A stretch of 40,880 nt of DNA from the NCBI GenBank assembly GCA_016208085.1, contig JACQYT010000119.1, forward strand, positions 1 through 40,880, written 5' to 3'. The notes beneath the pieces were generated by a model. It was not told the DNA's origin, searched no databases, and saw only the letters and a program-made list of their open reading frames with translations. The position numbers were made by a program, and so were the translations under genes. Below are positions 40,755-40,880 of the stretch, in pieces (within the stretch, counting starts at the first letter, position 1; every line of letters starts with the position of its first letter). This DNA is from Elusimicrobiota bacterium. GTDB lineage: Bacteria > Elusimicrobiota > Elusimicrobia > Elusimicrobiales > UBA9959.

Positions 40755-40880
40755 ATGCGCCGCGGACCCAGAAAAGTTCGAATCTCCTTCGACGCTGCTG
40801 GCATAACTCGCTACGGCGGCCTGTTCCTTTTTCAGCAGTTTTGCAAATCTGTGGGCATCAATCAAAAGGCTTTCCGCTGG
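40755..40880 (+). CDS. IS1380-like transposase, N-terminal part (cut by window edge)
   Basis: The frame from ATG 40755 is open to the end of the window (42 codons). It reads RKVRISFDAAGITRYGGLFL then FQQFCKSVGI, which matches the start of IS1380-type DDE transposases (beta-strand with FD, then T-x-x-G-G-L-x-L). The remainder lies outside. Identification rests on this short stretch only. Confidence 0.6.
   Translation, partial: MRRGPRKVRISFDAAGITRYGGLFLFQQFCKSVGINQKAFRW

Overview
The window looks like a chromosomal stretch of a Gram-negative, uncultured-lineage bacterium. Signal peptides are common. There are outer-membrane beta-barrel proteins, two PorV/PorQ-family proteins, two large secreted proteins that end in FlgD/type-IX-like C-terminal domains, a surface protein with NVGIGTT-type repeats, and dense families of short palindromic repeats, some of which run in frame through genes. 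This mix fits Elusimicrobiota or a similar candidate phylum. That placement is inference: there is no rRNA or core marker gene here.

Left part (1-9762). A cysteine-rich protein cut by the left edge ends in an HExxH metallopeptidase-like domain and is followed by an AT-rich membrane protein; I read this as a candidate polymorphic toxin/immunity pair. A decayed transposase follows, then an intact tricorn-type protease, a Spy/CpxP-like periplasmic protein with a truncated ECF sigma factor, a zinc-ribbon membrane protein, a nucleotidyltransferase cassette with very small partner ORFs, and a secreted trypsin-like protease.

Middle (9800-30262). A 127-bp MITE-like element precedes a FecR-domain protein and an outer-membrane barrel protein. 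Then come an MNT/HEPN pair, the NVGIGTT-repeat surface protein, an AT-rich retropepsin-like protein and a giant multidomain surface protein (about 2,485 aa if one missing base is restored). A tight PorV-AAA ATPase-TPR operon follows, then a broken ATPase gene, an NCS1 permease and a ChaN-like protein.

Right part (30308-40880). It holds a CBS-pair protein, tatA-tatC, a secreted phospholipase D-like protein, a BNR-repeat protein, a second PorV gene in operon with a ComEC-like metallo-hydrolase carrying a sorting-type tail, and a ruined type I restriction locus (hsdM tails, an intact yhcG-type nuclease, a broken hsdS). A secreted Ig-like protein next to an IS1380-like transposase closes the window.

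The most distinctive feature across scales is the non-coding DNA. There are REPIN-like GTAG-hairpin elements, two 127-bp elements with terminal inverted repeats, and a three-copy structured repeat whose hairpins show compensatory changes and which lies upstream of, and co-oriented with, a gene each time. One copy carries two other repeats nested in it.
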